Assembly (NCBI RefSeq): GCF_000282595.1
Contig: NZ_AKIZ01000019.1
Span: 121,621 to 185,620 of the forward strand
Length of the DNA stretch: 64,000 nucleotides
From: Phyllobacterium sp. YR531
GTDB lineage: Bacteria; Pseudomonadota; Alphaproteobacteria; Rhizobiales; Rhizobiaceae
Reading direction: 5' to 3'
Position numbers and translations under genes: made by a program. The notes below the pieces were generated by a model, which made no database searches, had not been told where the DNA came from, and saw only the letters and a list, made by a program, of their open reading frames with translations. Numbering within the stretch: position 1 is the stretch's first letter; each line of letters opens with the position of its first letter. Below are positions 27,889 to 37,000 of the stretch, in pieces.

Positions 27889-28251
27889 ATGGCTCGTATT
27901 CGACACCCCAAACCAAATGCCTCTCCCGGTTGCAGGGTCGAGCGTGTTCTTGATCTGATCGATGGTAAGTGGAAAGGCGTGATCCTTTATCAGTTGATGA
28001 CCGGGACGCTGCGCTTCAATGAAATCCGCCGCAAAATGAATAATGTCACTCAGCGCATGCTGACCAACCAACTTCGTGAGTTGGAAGCGGATGGGCTGAT
28101 CGTTCGTAAAGTCTATGCGCAGGTCCCGCCCAAAGTAGAATATTCTTTGTCGGAGCGTGGCCGTAGTCTGGAGCCGGTTATCAACTCCCTGAAAGCGTGG
28201 GGCGAGGCTCACTTGCCGGCACTGGAGAGCGATCAGGATGTTGCGGCGTAG
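27889..28251 (+). CDS. HxlR family transcriptional regulator
   Basis: A 120-residue winged-helix protein. The HxlR pattern is clear: CRVERVLDLIDGKWKGVILYQL, LRFNEIRRKMNNVTQRMLTNQLRELEADGLI, and VPPKVEYSLSERGRSL. The family Cys close to the N-terminus (PGCRVE) is present; in YodB- and QorR-type members this residue reacts with quinones or diamide. The ATG at 27889 has AGGA upstream; the longer frame to 27805 adds no family sequence. It probably controls the divergent quinone-reductase-like gene. Confidence 0.92.
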   Translation: MARIRHPKPNASPGCRVERVLDLIDGKWKGVILYQLMTGTLRFNEIRRKMNNVTQRMLTNQLRELEADGLIVRKVYAQVPPKVEYSLSERGRSLEPVINSLKAWGEAHLPALESDQDVAA

Positions 28252-28378
28252 TTGTGGAATACTCCCGCATTGACATCCTCCCATCATATTTTCATGCAAG
28301 CATGTGAAACGGCGACAATTTTGCTTTGACACCACTAATTTTTTTGAGGTCTGCGAGAAAGTTTTCACCAAGCCTTCC

Positions 28379-28407
28379 CTTGACTCTTCCGACCCCTCCC
28401 ACTATCT
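28379..28407 (+). promoter_or_regulatory. Heat-shock (sigma-32) type promoter of groESL
   Basis: CTTGAC, a 17-base spacer, then CTATCT, matches the alphaproteobacterial RpoH pattern (CTTGAC, 17 bases, CYTATNT). The CIRCE element begins 11 bases downstream, so the operon is under both positive (RpoH) and negative (HrcA) control. Confidence 0.75.
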
Positions 28408-28417
28408 CCAGCTCCAG

Positions 28418-28444
28418 TTAGCACTCACTGATAGCGAGTGCTAA
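28418..28444. promoter_or_regulatory. CIRCE element (HrcA operator)
   Basis: TTAGCACTC, nine bases, GAGTGCTAA: a perfect match to the CIRCE consensus. HrcA binds here to repress groESL. It lies in the leader 63 bases before the groES ATG. The hrcA gene itself is not in the window. Confidence 0.97.
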
Positions 28445-28506
28445 TAAAGCGAATGGCTAAGCTGTTTGCGAAACCGTTTTGACACCAACCATCAAGGGTT
28501 CTAACC

Positions 28507-28803
28507 ATGGCCAAGACCAAGTTCCGCCCGCTTCACGACCGCGTCGTTGTACGCCGCGTTGAATCGGAAGCAAAGACTGCAGGCGGCATCATCATTCCGG
28601 ATACTGCCAAGGAAAAGCCACAGGAAGGCGAAATCGTCTCCGTAGGCACAGGCGCTCGTGACGAAGCTGGCAAGCTCGTACCACTCGATGTCAAGGCAGG
28701 CGATCGCGTCCTGTTCGGCAAGTGGTCCGGTACGGAAGTCAAGATCGGCGGCGAAGACCTGCTGATCATGAAGGAATCCGACATTCTCGGCATCCTCGGC
28801 TAA
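28507..28803 (+). CDS. groES: Co-chaperonin GroES
   Basis: The 98-residue lid of the chaperonin. The sequence [20 protein letters not shown], the mobile-loop [14 protein letters not shown] and the end [14 protein letters not shown] are textbook GroES. It is 56 bases ahead of groEL on the same strand. Codon use is strongly biased (Ctc, Aag, Ggc), as expected of highly expressed genes. Confidence 0.99.
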   Translation: MAKTKFRPLHDRVVVRRVESEAKTAGGIIIPDTAKEKPQEGEIVSVGTGARDEAGKLVPLDVKAGDRVLFGKWSGTEVKIGGEDLLIMKESDILGILG

Positions 28804-28820
28804 TCACCGTCACCCAATAA

Positions 28821-30506
<1,686 letters not shown>

Positions 30507-30530
30507 GAAGTCATCCCCTCACAATTACGG

Positions 30531-30558
30531 AAAAGGCGGGTTTTGACCCGCCTTTTTT
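30531..30558. terminator. Bidirectional Rho-independent terminator between groEL and arsH
   Basis: AAAAGGCGGG, TTTTGA, CCCGCCTTTTTT: a GC-rich 7-base stem with a T6 run on the plus strand. On the minus strand TTTT follows the same stem, so it can also stop transcription from arsH, which ends at 30572. Confidence 0.92.
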
Positions 30559-30571
30559 GTTGTCCGATGTA

Positions 30572-31279
30572 TCAAATGGATTTCAAGCTCATGCGTTCTT
30601 CCAGCACCGCTGCCTTTTCCTTACGTTCGCTGTAACGGTCCGTAAGATAGGAAGACGCATCGCGGCTGATCAGTGTAAATTTCACAAGCTCCTCAATGAC
30701 ATCTACTACGCGATCATAGTAGGCGGAAGGTTTCATGCGGCCCTGCTCGTCAAATTCCTGATAGGCTTTGGCAACAGACGACTGGTTTGGAATTGTGATC
30801 ATTCGCATCCACCGACCGAGTACCCTCATCTGGTTCACTGCGTTAAATGATTGAGAGCCACCGGATACCTGCATGACTGCCAGGGTTCGCCCCTGTGTTG
30901 GCCTTATCGAACCGACTGCCAGGGGTATCCAGTCAATTTGCGATTTCAGCACCCCCGACATCGCGCCATGGCGCTCCGGACTGATCCACACCTGCCCCTC
31001 TGACCATAGTGATAATTCCCTCAGTTCTACGACCTTGGGATGGTCTGCTGGCGCGCCATCGGGTAACGGCAATCCGGCTGGATCAAAGATCCTCGTTTCA
31101 GCACCAAGTGCTCTGAGTAGTCGTTCAGCCTCCTGAGCGAGAAATCTGCTGTAGGATCGATCCCGCAATGATCCATAAAGTATTAAAATCCGCGGAGCAT
31201 GGCTGGAGATTACGGGTGTTAATTTCGATCTCTCAATCGGACGAAACTGATTGGCGGCAATATTGGGCAAGTCATTCAT
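30572..31279 (-). CDS. arsH: Arsenical resistance NADPH-dependent FMN reductase ArsH
   Basis: ArsH is a flavoprotein that oxidises or detoxifies trivalent organoarsenicals. The protein has 235 residues. The flavin loop [15 protein letters not shown] is near residue 32; [22 protein letters not shown] and [20 protein letters not shown] follow and are typical of ArsH. Its ATG overlaps the arsC stop by one base (TGATG), so translation is coupled. The frame could open upstream at 31339 but this would lie within arsC. Confidence 0.95.
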   Translation of the reverse strand: MNDLPNIAANQFRPIERSKLTPVISSHAPRILILYGSLRDRSYSRFLAQEAERLLRALGAETRIFDPAGLPLPDGAPADHPKVVELRELSLWSEGQVWISPERHGAMSGVLKSQIDWIPLAVGSIRPTQGRTLAVMQVSGGSQSFNAVNQMRVLGRWMRMITIPNQSSVAKAYQEFDEQGRMKPSAYYDRVVDVIEELVKFTLISRDASSYLTDRYSERKEKAAVLEERMSLKSI

Positions 31280-31650
31280 CACCCCCGCCTCCTTTCCGCA
31301 GCATCGAGCAATGACCGCACTGTCTCCGACGGGCGACAAAGCTTTGTAGCGCTGGCAGTAACAACAATTGGGCGATTCATGAGTATCGGATGCACCACTA
31401 TGAAATCGATCAACTCGTCATCACTCCATTTGGGATCGCCGAGGTTCAATTCCATATAAGGCGTGCCTTTTTCGCGTAAAACATCGCGAACACTTCCTCC
31501 CATCGCCGCGACGAGTTCAAGCAACTTCTCGCGTGTAGGAGGTATCTTCAGATAGTTGATGATTTCCGGCTCTTCTCCGCTCTGGCGAATTATTTCCAGT
31601 ACGTTACGTGACGTGCCGCATGAGGGATTGTGATAAATTATGACAGACAT
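31279..31650 (-). CDS. arsC: Glutaredoxin-coupled arsenate reductase ArsC
   Basis: Reduces arsenate to arsenite. The 123-residue protein starts [21 protein letters not shown], with the catalytic Cys in HNPSCGTSR, and contains [11 protein letters not shown] and KLCRPSE with the Arg residues that position arsenate in the R773 enzyme. It is 15-20 residues shorter at the C-terminus than the R773 protein. Located between arsR (36 bases upstream) and arsH. Confidence 0.95.
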   Translation of the reverse strand: MSVIIYHNPSCGTSRNVLEIIRQSGEEPEIINYLKIPPTREKLLELVAAMGGSVRDVLREKGTPYMELNLGDPKWSDDELIDFIVVHPILMNRPIVVTASATKLCRPSETVRSLLDAAERRRG

Positions 31651-31686
31651 TGAATAATGAATCCGAAACTTGAGGAGGATCGAAAG

Positions 31687-32034
31687 TCAGCAGCAGGATC
31701 GTCGCTTATCATCGGATAGGGTTTGCAAGAGTGGCCCGCAGATTTCAGCACGACCTCCGCAACAATCTTCAAGTAAAAATGCCAGCAAGGCCCCTATGCC
31801 CGAATAATCCGCACGATAGATTACGCTTCTGCCTTCCCGCGAAGCAGCGATAAGGCCGGAACGCGTCAGGATCGCCAGATTGGTGGATGTTGTGTTTTGT
31901 TTGCCTTGGATGGCATCTGCGATTTCACCCGCAGCAATGCCATCTGCGCCAGCTTTTACCAACAGCCGAAGAATATCGAGACGAGACCGCTGGGAAATCG
32001 CGCCAAAGGCTTCAAGTGCTTTTTCTGTATCCAT
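31687..32034 (-). CDS. arsR: ArsR family repressor of the arsenic operon
   Basis: A 115-residue winged-helix repressor. The ELCVCDL type metal site is absent; instead Cys91, Cys92 and Cys99 (DCCGGRAEIC), with Cys114 and Cys115 at the end, form a C-terminal As(III) site like that of the Acidithiobacillus-type ArsR. The start MDTEKALEAFGAISQRSRLD is at 32034, where the family usually begins, but there is no ribosome binding site there; the frame remains open upstream to 32142. The start codon lies in a large inverted repeat. An ATG at 32064, with GAAG upstream, is the best alternative. arsC and arsH follow. Confidence 0.9.
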   Translation of the reverse strand: MDTEKALEAFGAISQRSRLDILRLLVKAGADGIAAGEIADAIQGKQNTTSTNLAILTRSGLIAASREGRSVIYRADYSGIGALLAFLLEDCCGGRAEICGPLLQTLSDDKRRSCC

Positions 32035-32063
32035 ATATCTAGAAAACCAGATATATGGATACA
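32026..32063. promoter_or_regulatory. 15-base perfect inverted repeat over the arsR start: probable ArsR operator
   Basis: TGTATCCATATATCT, eight bases, AGATATATGGATACA. It is AT-rich and dyad-symmetric like known ArsR operators, and lies where an arsR promoter should be, between the end of the HxlR gene (32078) and arsR. The arsR ATG (32032-32034) is inside the left arm, so either transcripts start inside the repeat and are nearly leaderless, or translation begins upstream. Confidence 0.75.
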
Positions 32064-32077
32064 TGTCAACTTCAATG

Positions 32078-32482
32078 TTATTCGGCTGCTTGGGCGAATG
32101 GCGCCACCAGTTCAACACCATTTGTCGAGTCGAATTTCGCACGTGCAGTGGCTATGCGCACTTCATTCTGGATGGCAAAATCGGCCAAACCGCGAACAGG
32201 CACAAGCAACTCACGGCCAAGATCGGTAAGTTCATAATCGACACGTGGCGGGATGGTTGGAAAAACAGTCCGCGTTACAAATCCGTCGCGTTCCAGACCA
32301 CGCAAAGTGCTGGTCAGCATTTTTTGTGAAATGCCGTCGATCGTGCGCTTCAACTCGTTAAAACGCATCGACCCGGCACCGAGATAATTTACGACGAGCA
32401 CAGTCCACTTATCTCCCACACGGGAAAGAATTTGATGAACTGCGCCACAAGCAGGAGTTACCTCAAAGTGCTTCGGTTTCAA
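32078..32482 (-). CDS. HxlR family transcriptional regulator
   Basis: A 134-residue winged-helix protein with the HxlR pattern: PACGAVHQILSRVGDKWTVLVVNYL, MRFNELKRTIDGISQKMLTSTLRGLERDGFV, and IPPRVDYELTDLGREL. One Cys lies in the N-terminal CGAVHQ segment, the usual redox- or electrophile-sensing place. The start is a TTG at 32482 with a perfect GGAGG eight bases before it. It is divergent from a flavin reductase gene, with 88 bases between them, so that gene is the likely target. Its 3' end is 43 bases before arsR. Confidence 0.92.
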   Translation of the reverse strand: MKPKHFEVTPACGAVHQILSRVGDKWTVLVVNYLGAGSMRFNELKRTIDGISQKMLTSTLRGLERDGFVTRTVFPTIPPRVDYELTDLGRELLVPVRGLADFAIQNEVRIATARAKFDSTNGVELVAPFAQAAE

Positions 32483-32570
32483 AAAAGTGCCTCCTTGCTT
32501 CAGCTTTCTTCAGTCACTTATATAGCTCCGGTCACAAATAGTTACCACCCCAAGACAAGGATTTCTGAAA

Positions 32571-33131
32571 ATGGCAAAATTAAAAATCGGCGTTATCGTC
32601 GGCAGCACACGTATTGGCCGATTTGCCGAGTTTCCTGCCAAATGGATCGCAGAAGTTGCCGGACAACGCGATGATGTTGAAGTCGAAATTATCGATCTTC
32701 TGGACTATCCCATGCACTTCTTCGGCGAAGAGCGCAGCACCACCGCCGAAACCGAGACGGCAGAACGCTGGAAGAAAAAGCTTCGTTCACTCGACGCCTA
32801 CATTTTCACAGTCGCTGAATACAACCATGCCCCGACCGCTGTCCTGAAGAATGCCATTGATCTGGGCGAGTTCATTCAGAAGCCAGTGGGTTTTGTCGGT
32901 TATGGCGGGGTTGGCGGCGCTCGCGCCGTGGAACATCTACGCCTCATATTTGTCGAGATGGGTGCGGCATCGGTTAAAACCGGCGTTCACATTTCTTTCC
33001 CCGAATATCTGACCGTCGTTAAGGCAGAGAAGAAGCTGGGCGACTATGCTCATCTTAATGAAGCAGCCGGTGCACAGCTCGATCAGCTTGTCTGGTGGGG
33101 AAATGCTTTGAAGGCCGCTCGCGGCGCCTGA
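32571..33131 (+). CDS. NADPH-dependent FMN reductase family protein
   Basis: A 186-residue flavodoxin-like flavoprotein. KIGVIVGSTRIGRFAEFPAKWI is the phosphate-binding loop, and VAEYNHAPTAVLKNAIDL is the flavin-side motif of the azoreductase/chromate reductase group. GYGGVGGARAVEHLRLIF follows. It likely reduces quinones or other electrophiles with two electrons from NAD(P)H. It faces the HxlR regulator, in keeping with induction by such compounds. A hairpin follows the stop. Confidence 0.92.
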   Translation: MAKLKIGVIVGSTRIGRFAEFPAKWIAEVAGQRDDVEVEIIDLLDYPMHFFGEERSTTAETETAERWKKKLRSLDAYIFTVAEYNHAPTAVLKNAIDLGEFIQKPVGFVGYGGVGGARAVEHLRLIFVEMGAASVKTGVHISFPEYLTVVKAEKKLGDYAHLNEAAGAQLDQLVWWGNALKAARGA

Positions 33132-33137
33132 TGCAAT

Positions 33138-33166
33138 GGCGGCTGTCCAAGGCAGCCGCCTCTCTT
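33138..33166 (+). terminator. Rho-independent terminator after the FMN reductase
   Basis: GGCGGCTG, seven bases, CAGCCGCC, then TCTCTT: an 8-base GC-rich stem with a short pyrimidine run, seven bases past the stop. It overlaps the end of the convergent VOC gene. Confidence 0.7.
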
Positions 33167-33521
33167 ACCTGTCAGACCACACGGCCAGTTCGTAGCCTTC
33201 CGGATCACGGAAATGGAATCGCCGGCCGCCCGGAAAATCAAATATTTCTTTTGCTATTGTACCGCCTGCGGCTTTGACATGTGCCAGGGTCTGCTCAAGA
33301 TCGTCTGCAAAAAGAATAACCAATGGCCCTCCCGTTTTCACACCATCGGAATGAGCAAACCCGCCTTTCAGATTACCATCGTTGAATTCGCAATAGCCGG
33401 GACCGTAATCCGTAAAAGTCCAACCGAAAGCATTGCCGTAGAAATCTTTCGCGCGTGAAACGTCATCGACATTGAACTCGATATAGTTGATTTGTTTATC
33501 GCGTCCCGGACTGTCTGCCAT
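33165..33521 (-). CDS. VOC family (glyoxalase/bleomycin resistance-like) protein
   Basis: A 118-residue protein with one vicinal-oxygen-chelate module: INYIEFNVDDVSRAKDFYGNAFGWTFTDYG in the first half, and HVKAAGGTIAKEIFDFPGGRRFHFRDPEGYELAVW in the second. Members bind a metal and act on diverse small molecules; this substrate is unknown. It starts three bases after the upstream SRPBCC gene, so the two are co-transcribed. Confidence 0.88.
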   Translation of the reverse strand: MADSPGRDKQINYIEFNVDDVSRAKDFYGNAFGWTFTDYGPGYCEFNDGNLKGGFAHSDGVKTGGPLVILFADDLEQTLAHVKAAGGTIAKEIFDFPGGRRFHFRDPEGYELAVWSDR

Positions 33522-33524
33522 AAG

Positions 33525-33935
33525 TCACTCCACCAATTGCGCTTCCAATAAATCGCGCAGTTTTTGCAAATCGCGCATTACCCACGCCGCATCTGCCGTG
33601 AACTTTTCATCGTCCATGCCCGGCAGCCGAAACAGGGTGAATATTACCTCCGAAGCATCACCATTGGCGACGACTCGCAACGGAATGTAAACATTCTCAT
33701 CTGTTTCAGTGATCACCCAATGATCCAGTACGCCGAATTCGTTTTCCGGTGCAAAACGGAGACGCAGTTTACCGGCAGGCCCGTCCGCCAACCATTCATT
33801 GCCGGATTTTTGCAGGCCCGACGTTAGCCCCGAAGCCCATTCCGGCAAATTCTCAGGCAGACTTGCATATCGGTAAACGTCCTGCCAGTTGCGTTGAATT
33901 GCAATTTGCAGGCTTCGTGCTTCATGCGCTGTCAT
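33525..33935 (-). CDS. SRPBCC (START-like) family protein
   Basis: A 136-residue protein. SLQIAIQRNWQDVYRYASLPENLPEWASGL and GVLDHWVITETDENVYIPLRVVANGDASEVIFTLFRLPGM are typical of the SRPBCC helix-grip fold that binds hydrophobic ligands. The ATG at 33935 is preceded by GGAGG seven bases away; the ATG at 33950 would use the same ribosome binding site as coding sequence and is rejected. First gene of a two-gene operon with the VOC protein. Confidence 0.85.
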   Translation of the reverse strand: MTAHEARSLQIAIQRNWQDVYRYASLPENLPEWASGLTSGLQKSGNEWLADGPAGKLRLRFAPENEFGVLDHWVITETDENVYIPLRVVANGDASEVIFTLFRLPGMDDEKFTADAAWVMRDLQKLRDLLEAQLVE

Positions 33936-33974
33936 GGCGTGTCCTCCCATGAATGCTATAATCGATTTTATCCC

Positions 33975-34247
33975 AGAGCAAGTTTTGCTTATATAGAGTC
34001 ATTCTGCCGGAGGGAATCCGCGGGCAAGGTCGAGGGATTTAGCAAGGCCGATGTTTACCCATCGGACGATGCTAAAACCCGAAGGATTTGGCCCGAATTC
34101 ACCCGGCCCTTCGGGTTTCTGGCTAACGGCCAACCACTTTGTCAGGCAGCTTCGTCCGATGGATAAACATCGACCTCGCTACCTTCCGCGTGGATTGTCT
34201 CGTCATCCAAGAAACAGAATTGGCTCTATATAAACAAAATTTGCTCT
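33975..34247. repeat. 273-base nested palindromic element
   Basis: Three pairs of arms face each other. The outer arms (about 33975-34006 and 34216-34247, beginning AGAGCAAGTTTTGCTTATAT against AGAGCAAATTTTGTTTATAT) differ at only a few bases. The middle arms (about 34046-34070 and 34152-34177) share CGATGTTTACCCATCGGACG and CGATGTTTATCCATCGGACG. The inner hairpin pairs ACCCGAAGG with CCTTCGGGT (34077-34116). No protein-coding frame is credible. It lies between divergent genes (SRPBCC and fumC) and resembles the repeated palindromes (Bru-RS type) of Brucella or a small MITE; I cannot check identity. It fills most of the 412-base gap before fumC. Confidence 0.75.
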
Positions 34248-34347
34248 AACAGCTTACGAAATCCAGACCAACATTGCGTGCTCAAACCTTGCCTCCCGAA
34301 GCGCTTCGCAGTAGTCATTGCGCCAACTGTCACAGGAAAATTATACG

Positions 34348-35739
34348 ATGACTTCTACACGCACCGAAACCGATACGTTTGGCCCAATCGAAGTAGCTGC
34401 CGACAAATATTGGGGCGCGCAAACCGAACGTTCCCTGCACAACTTCAGGATTGGCGGCGAACGCATGCCAATTCCGTTGGTTCGGGCACTCGGCATTGTA
34501 AAGCGCGCTGCTGCAGAAACCAATATGGCTCTCGGCAAGCTGGATGAAGTCACGGGGCGCGCAATTACAGTTGCTGCGGAAGAGGTAATTGAAGGCAAAC
34601 TCGATGAGCATTTCCCGCTGGTCGTATGGCAGACAGGCTCCGGAACCCAGTCGAATATGAATGCCAATGAAGTCATTTCCAACCGCGCCATCGAAATGCT
34701 CGGCGGTGCGAAAGGCTCAAAGAAGCCGGTTCATCCGAACGATCATGTGAACATGAGCCAGTCGTCGAACGATACGTTCCCGACGGCAATTCATATTGCT
34801 ACTGCTGTGGAAGCAACAGAGCGGCTTTATCCGGCACTTGCCCACCTGACCGAGGCGCTTGCCAAGAAGGAAAAGGCATTTGCCGACATCATCAAAATTG
34901 GCCGCACACATACACAGGATGCAACGCCGGTAACCTTGGGCCAGGAGTTCTCCGGATATCGCGCTGCGCTTGAATATGCTCGCAAGCGTATCGAACAGAG
35001 CCTTGCGGACGTATTCCTGCTTGCGCAGGGTGGCACTGCAGTCGGCACGGGACTGAATGCTCCCGTCGGCTTCGAAACCGGTTTTGCAGAAGCTGTATCC
35101 GACATTACCGGCCTGCCCTTCATAACTGCGCCAAACAAGTTTGAGGCACTGGCAAGCCACGGCGCCCTGGCAAATTTCCACGGTAGCCTGAACTCTCTTG
35201 CCACTGATCTTTTCAAGATCGCCAATGATATCCGCTTCCTCGGTTCCGGCCCACGTTCGGGTCTGGGCGAGCTAAAGCTGCCGGAAAATGAACCGGGTTC
35301 TTCGATCATGCCAGGCAAGGTGAATCCGACTCAGGCGGAAGCACTGACAATGGTAGCCGCCCAAGTCTTTGGCAATCAGACAACAGTTACCGTTGCCGCG
35401 AGTCAGGGACACTTTGAACTGAATGTGTTCAAGCCGGTCATTGCGTTGAATGTTCTTCAATCAATTCGTCTGCTTGCCGATTCAATGGTGTCTTTTGCCG
35501 ATAATTGCGTTGAAGGAATCGAAGCAGATGAAGTCCGCATCAAGGACCTGCTTGAACGATCGCTGATGCTTGTCACAGCCTTGGCTCCAGCCATTGGCTA
35601 TGACAATGCGGCCAAGATTGCCAAAACCGCACACAAGAATGGCACCACCCTGCGGGAAGAGGCATTGGCAAGCGGGCATGTCTCAGCGGAAGACTATGAT
35701 CGCCTTGTACGTCCGGAGCGTATGATCGCTCCAGAATAA
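34348..35739 (+). CDS. fumC: Fumarate hydratase, class II
   Basis: Converts fumarate to malate in the TCA cycle without an iron-sulfur cluster. The 463-residue protein has [31 protein letters not shown], and the class signature [13 protein letters not shown]. The ATG at 34348 has AGGAAA ten bases upstream; the upstream in-frame start (34318) adds ten residues without family match. As a heat- and oxidant-stable fumarase it suits a neighbourhood of oxidative-stress genes. Confidence 0.98.
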   Translation: MTSTRTETDTFGPIEVAADKYWGAQTERSLHNFRIGGERMPIPLVRALGIVKRAAAETNMALGKLDEVTGRAITVAAEEVIEGKLDEHFPLVVWQTGSGTQSNMNANEVISNRAIEMLGGAKGSKKPVHPNDHVNMSQSSNDTFPTAIHIATAVEATERLYPALAHLTEALAKKEKAFADIIKIGRTHTQDATPVTLGQEFSGYRAALEYARKRIEQSLADVFLLAQGGTAVGTGLNAPVGFETGFAEAVSDITGLPFITAPNKFEALASHGALANFHGSLNSLATDLFKIANDIRFLGSGPRSGLGELKLPENEPGSSIMPGKVNPTQAEALTMVAAQVFGNQTTVTVAASQGHFELNVFKPVIALNVLQSIRLLADSMVSFADNCVEGIEADEVRIKDLLERSLMLVTALAPAIGYDNAAKIAKTAHKNGTTLREEALASGHVSAEDYDRLVRPERMIAPE

Positions 35740-35769
35740 GCGGTGGATTTGTTGAACAATCTGTTGTCG

Positions 35770-35826
35770 AAAAAGTGACTTTAGTAAACAGTATACTTCG
35801 CGTACTGACCGCGCAGTCACTTTTTT
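35770..35826 (+). promoter_or_regulatory. Long hairpin with T-run abutting the doxX ribosome binding site
   Basis: AAAAAGTGACT (35770-35780) pairs with AGTCACTTTTT (35815-35825). Inside it is a second symmetric site, CAGTATACTTCGCGTACTG (35789-35807). The structure could be a fumC terminator, since T6 follows the stem, but the T-run runs directly into the doxX Shine-Dalgarno (GGAG at 35827). It may therefore also act as an attenuator or operator for doxX. Confidence 0.6.
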
Positions 35827-35838
35827 GGAGAAATACCT

Positions 35839-36234
35839 ATGTCTAACAATGGCATTCTGGTTCTTATCGGTCGCATTCTGCTTTCGGTCATGTTCATCAT
35901 GGCTGGCTGGGGCAAACTTACAGCTATCAGCGGCACTGGCGCTTATTTTGGTAGCATGGGTCTGCCGGCACCGACTGTTGTCGCAGTGCTTGTTGGTCTG
36001 CTTGAGTTCTTTGGCGGCCTTGCTGTTCTCGTGGGTTTTCAGACCCGCATCGCTGCATTGCTGCTCGGCCTTTTCACATTGGCAGCAACCGCAACAGCGC
36101 ATCTGAACTGGACTGGCGATGCCGGTATGGTCCAATTCATGTTCTTCCAGAAGAATCTCGGCGTTGCTGGTGGCTTCTTCATTCTGGCAGCTTACGGAGC
36201 CGGTGCACTTTCGATCGACGCGAAACGCGGTTGA
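35839..36234 (+). CDS. DoxX family membrane protein
   Basis: A 131-residue inner-membrane protein with four hydrophobic segments (ILVLIGRILLSVMFIMAGWG, VVAVLVGLLEFFGGLAVLVGF, AALLLGLFTLAATATAHL, and GVAGGFFILAAYGAGAL). The family pattern GRILLSVMFIMAGWGKL is that of DoxX, members of which serve in thiosulfate oxidation or in membrane oxidoreductase complexes against oxidative stress. The role here is not known. It has GGAG eight bases upstream and is followed by a strong terminator. Confidence 0.88.
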   Translation: MSNNGILVLIGRILLSVMFIMAGWGKLTAISGTGAYFGSMGLPAPTVVAVLVGLLEFFGGLAVLVGFQTRIAALLLGLFTLAATATAHLNWTGDAGMVQFMFFQKNLGVAGGFFILAAYGAGALSIDAKRG

Positions 36235-36251
36235 TTGCAACATAATTCAAG

Positions 36252-36283
36252 AAAAAGGCCGCTTGAAGCGGCCTTTTTCTTTT
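36252..36283. terminator. Bidirectional terminator between doxX and msrA
   Basis: AAAAAGGCCGCTT directly followed by GAAGCGGCCTTTTT, then CTTTT. The strong stem carries T-runs in both directions, as fits two convergent genes. Confidence 0.92.
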
Positions 36284-36292
36284 GGCGGTCTA

Positions 36293-36979
36293 TCAGTTGG
36301 TAGCTTTTGCATCGCTTACCAGCACTGGCTTTTCCCTGTACTCCTGCGGGAAAAGTTTGCTCAGACCTTCTATCTTGGGCAGATCATTATAAACGATATA
36401 TGGCTGCGTCGGATTGATGGTCAGATAATCCTGATGATAGGCCTCGGCGGGATAGAAACCTTCCAGCGACGACACCTTTGTCACAATAGGGTCAGAATAG
36501 ACTTTGGCCTTGTCGAGCTGAGCTATATAGGCTTTCACCACTTTTTCCTGATCAGCGTTTGTCGTGAAAACCGCAGACCTGTATTGTGTGCCTGTGTCCG
36601 GCCCCTGCCGGTTCAGCTCAGTGGGATTATGGGCAACCGAGAAATAGACCTGCAGAATTTTACCCAGACTGACCACCTTGGGATCAAAGGTGACCTCAAC
36701 GGATTCCGCGTGGCCGGTATCGCCCCCGCTCACCAACTCATAATTGGCCGTATCTTTTTTACCGCCGGAGTAACCTGAAACGGCGTTGCTGACGCCTTTC
36801 ATGTGTTGATACACGCCCTGCACACCCCAGAAGCATCCACCGGCGAGAACTATTTTCTCAATCTTGGTCGAGACTGTCTGGTCCATGGCAGGCGGAGGTA
36901 CCATTGTTACGCTTTCGGCAAAGACTGTAGCTGGAGCAAACAAAAGACTGGTAGCAAGCAAAAGGGTACGAAGTTTCAT
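36293..36979 (-). CDS. msrA: Exported peptide methionine sulfoxide reductase MsrA
   Basis: Reduces the S form of methionine sulfoxide. A 228-residue protein with a Sec signal peptide (KLRTLLLATSLLFAPATVFA), so it works in the periplasm; most MsrA proteins are cytosolic. The catalytic motif is GGCFWGVQG at about residue 48. VSGYSGG and GGDTGHAESVEVTFDP follow. A recycling Cys near the C-terminus is not seen, so an outside electron donor is needed. It is preceded by AAGGA and lies 21 bases after msrB on the same strand. Confidence 0.95.
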   Translation of the reverse strand: MKLRTLLLATSLLFAPATVFAESVTMVPPPAMDQTVSTKIEKIVLAGGCFWGVQGVYQHMKGVSNAVSGYSGGKKDTANYELVSGGDTGHAESVEVTFDPKVVSLGKILQVYFSVAHNPTELNRQGPDTGTQYRSAVFTTNADQEKVVKAYIAQLDKAKVYSDPIVTKVSSLEGFYPAEAYHQDYLTINPTQPYIVYNDLPKIEGLSKLFPQEYREKPVLVSDAKATN

Positions 36980-37000
36980 ATTGTTTTCCTTCGAATTGTT

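Noticed and set aside
33936..34347. Small protein frames in the palindrome region
   Set aside because: Short frames there follow from the repeated arms and have no start signals or protein-like composition.
35740..35838. tRNA-like or riboswitch reading of the hairpin before doxX
   Set aside because: The arms form a simple stem with an inner dyad; no conserved tRNA or riboswitch core is seen.
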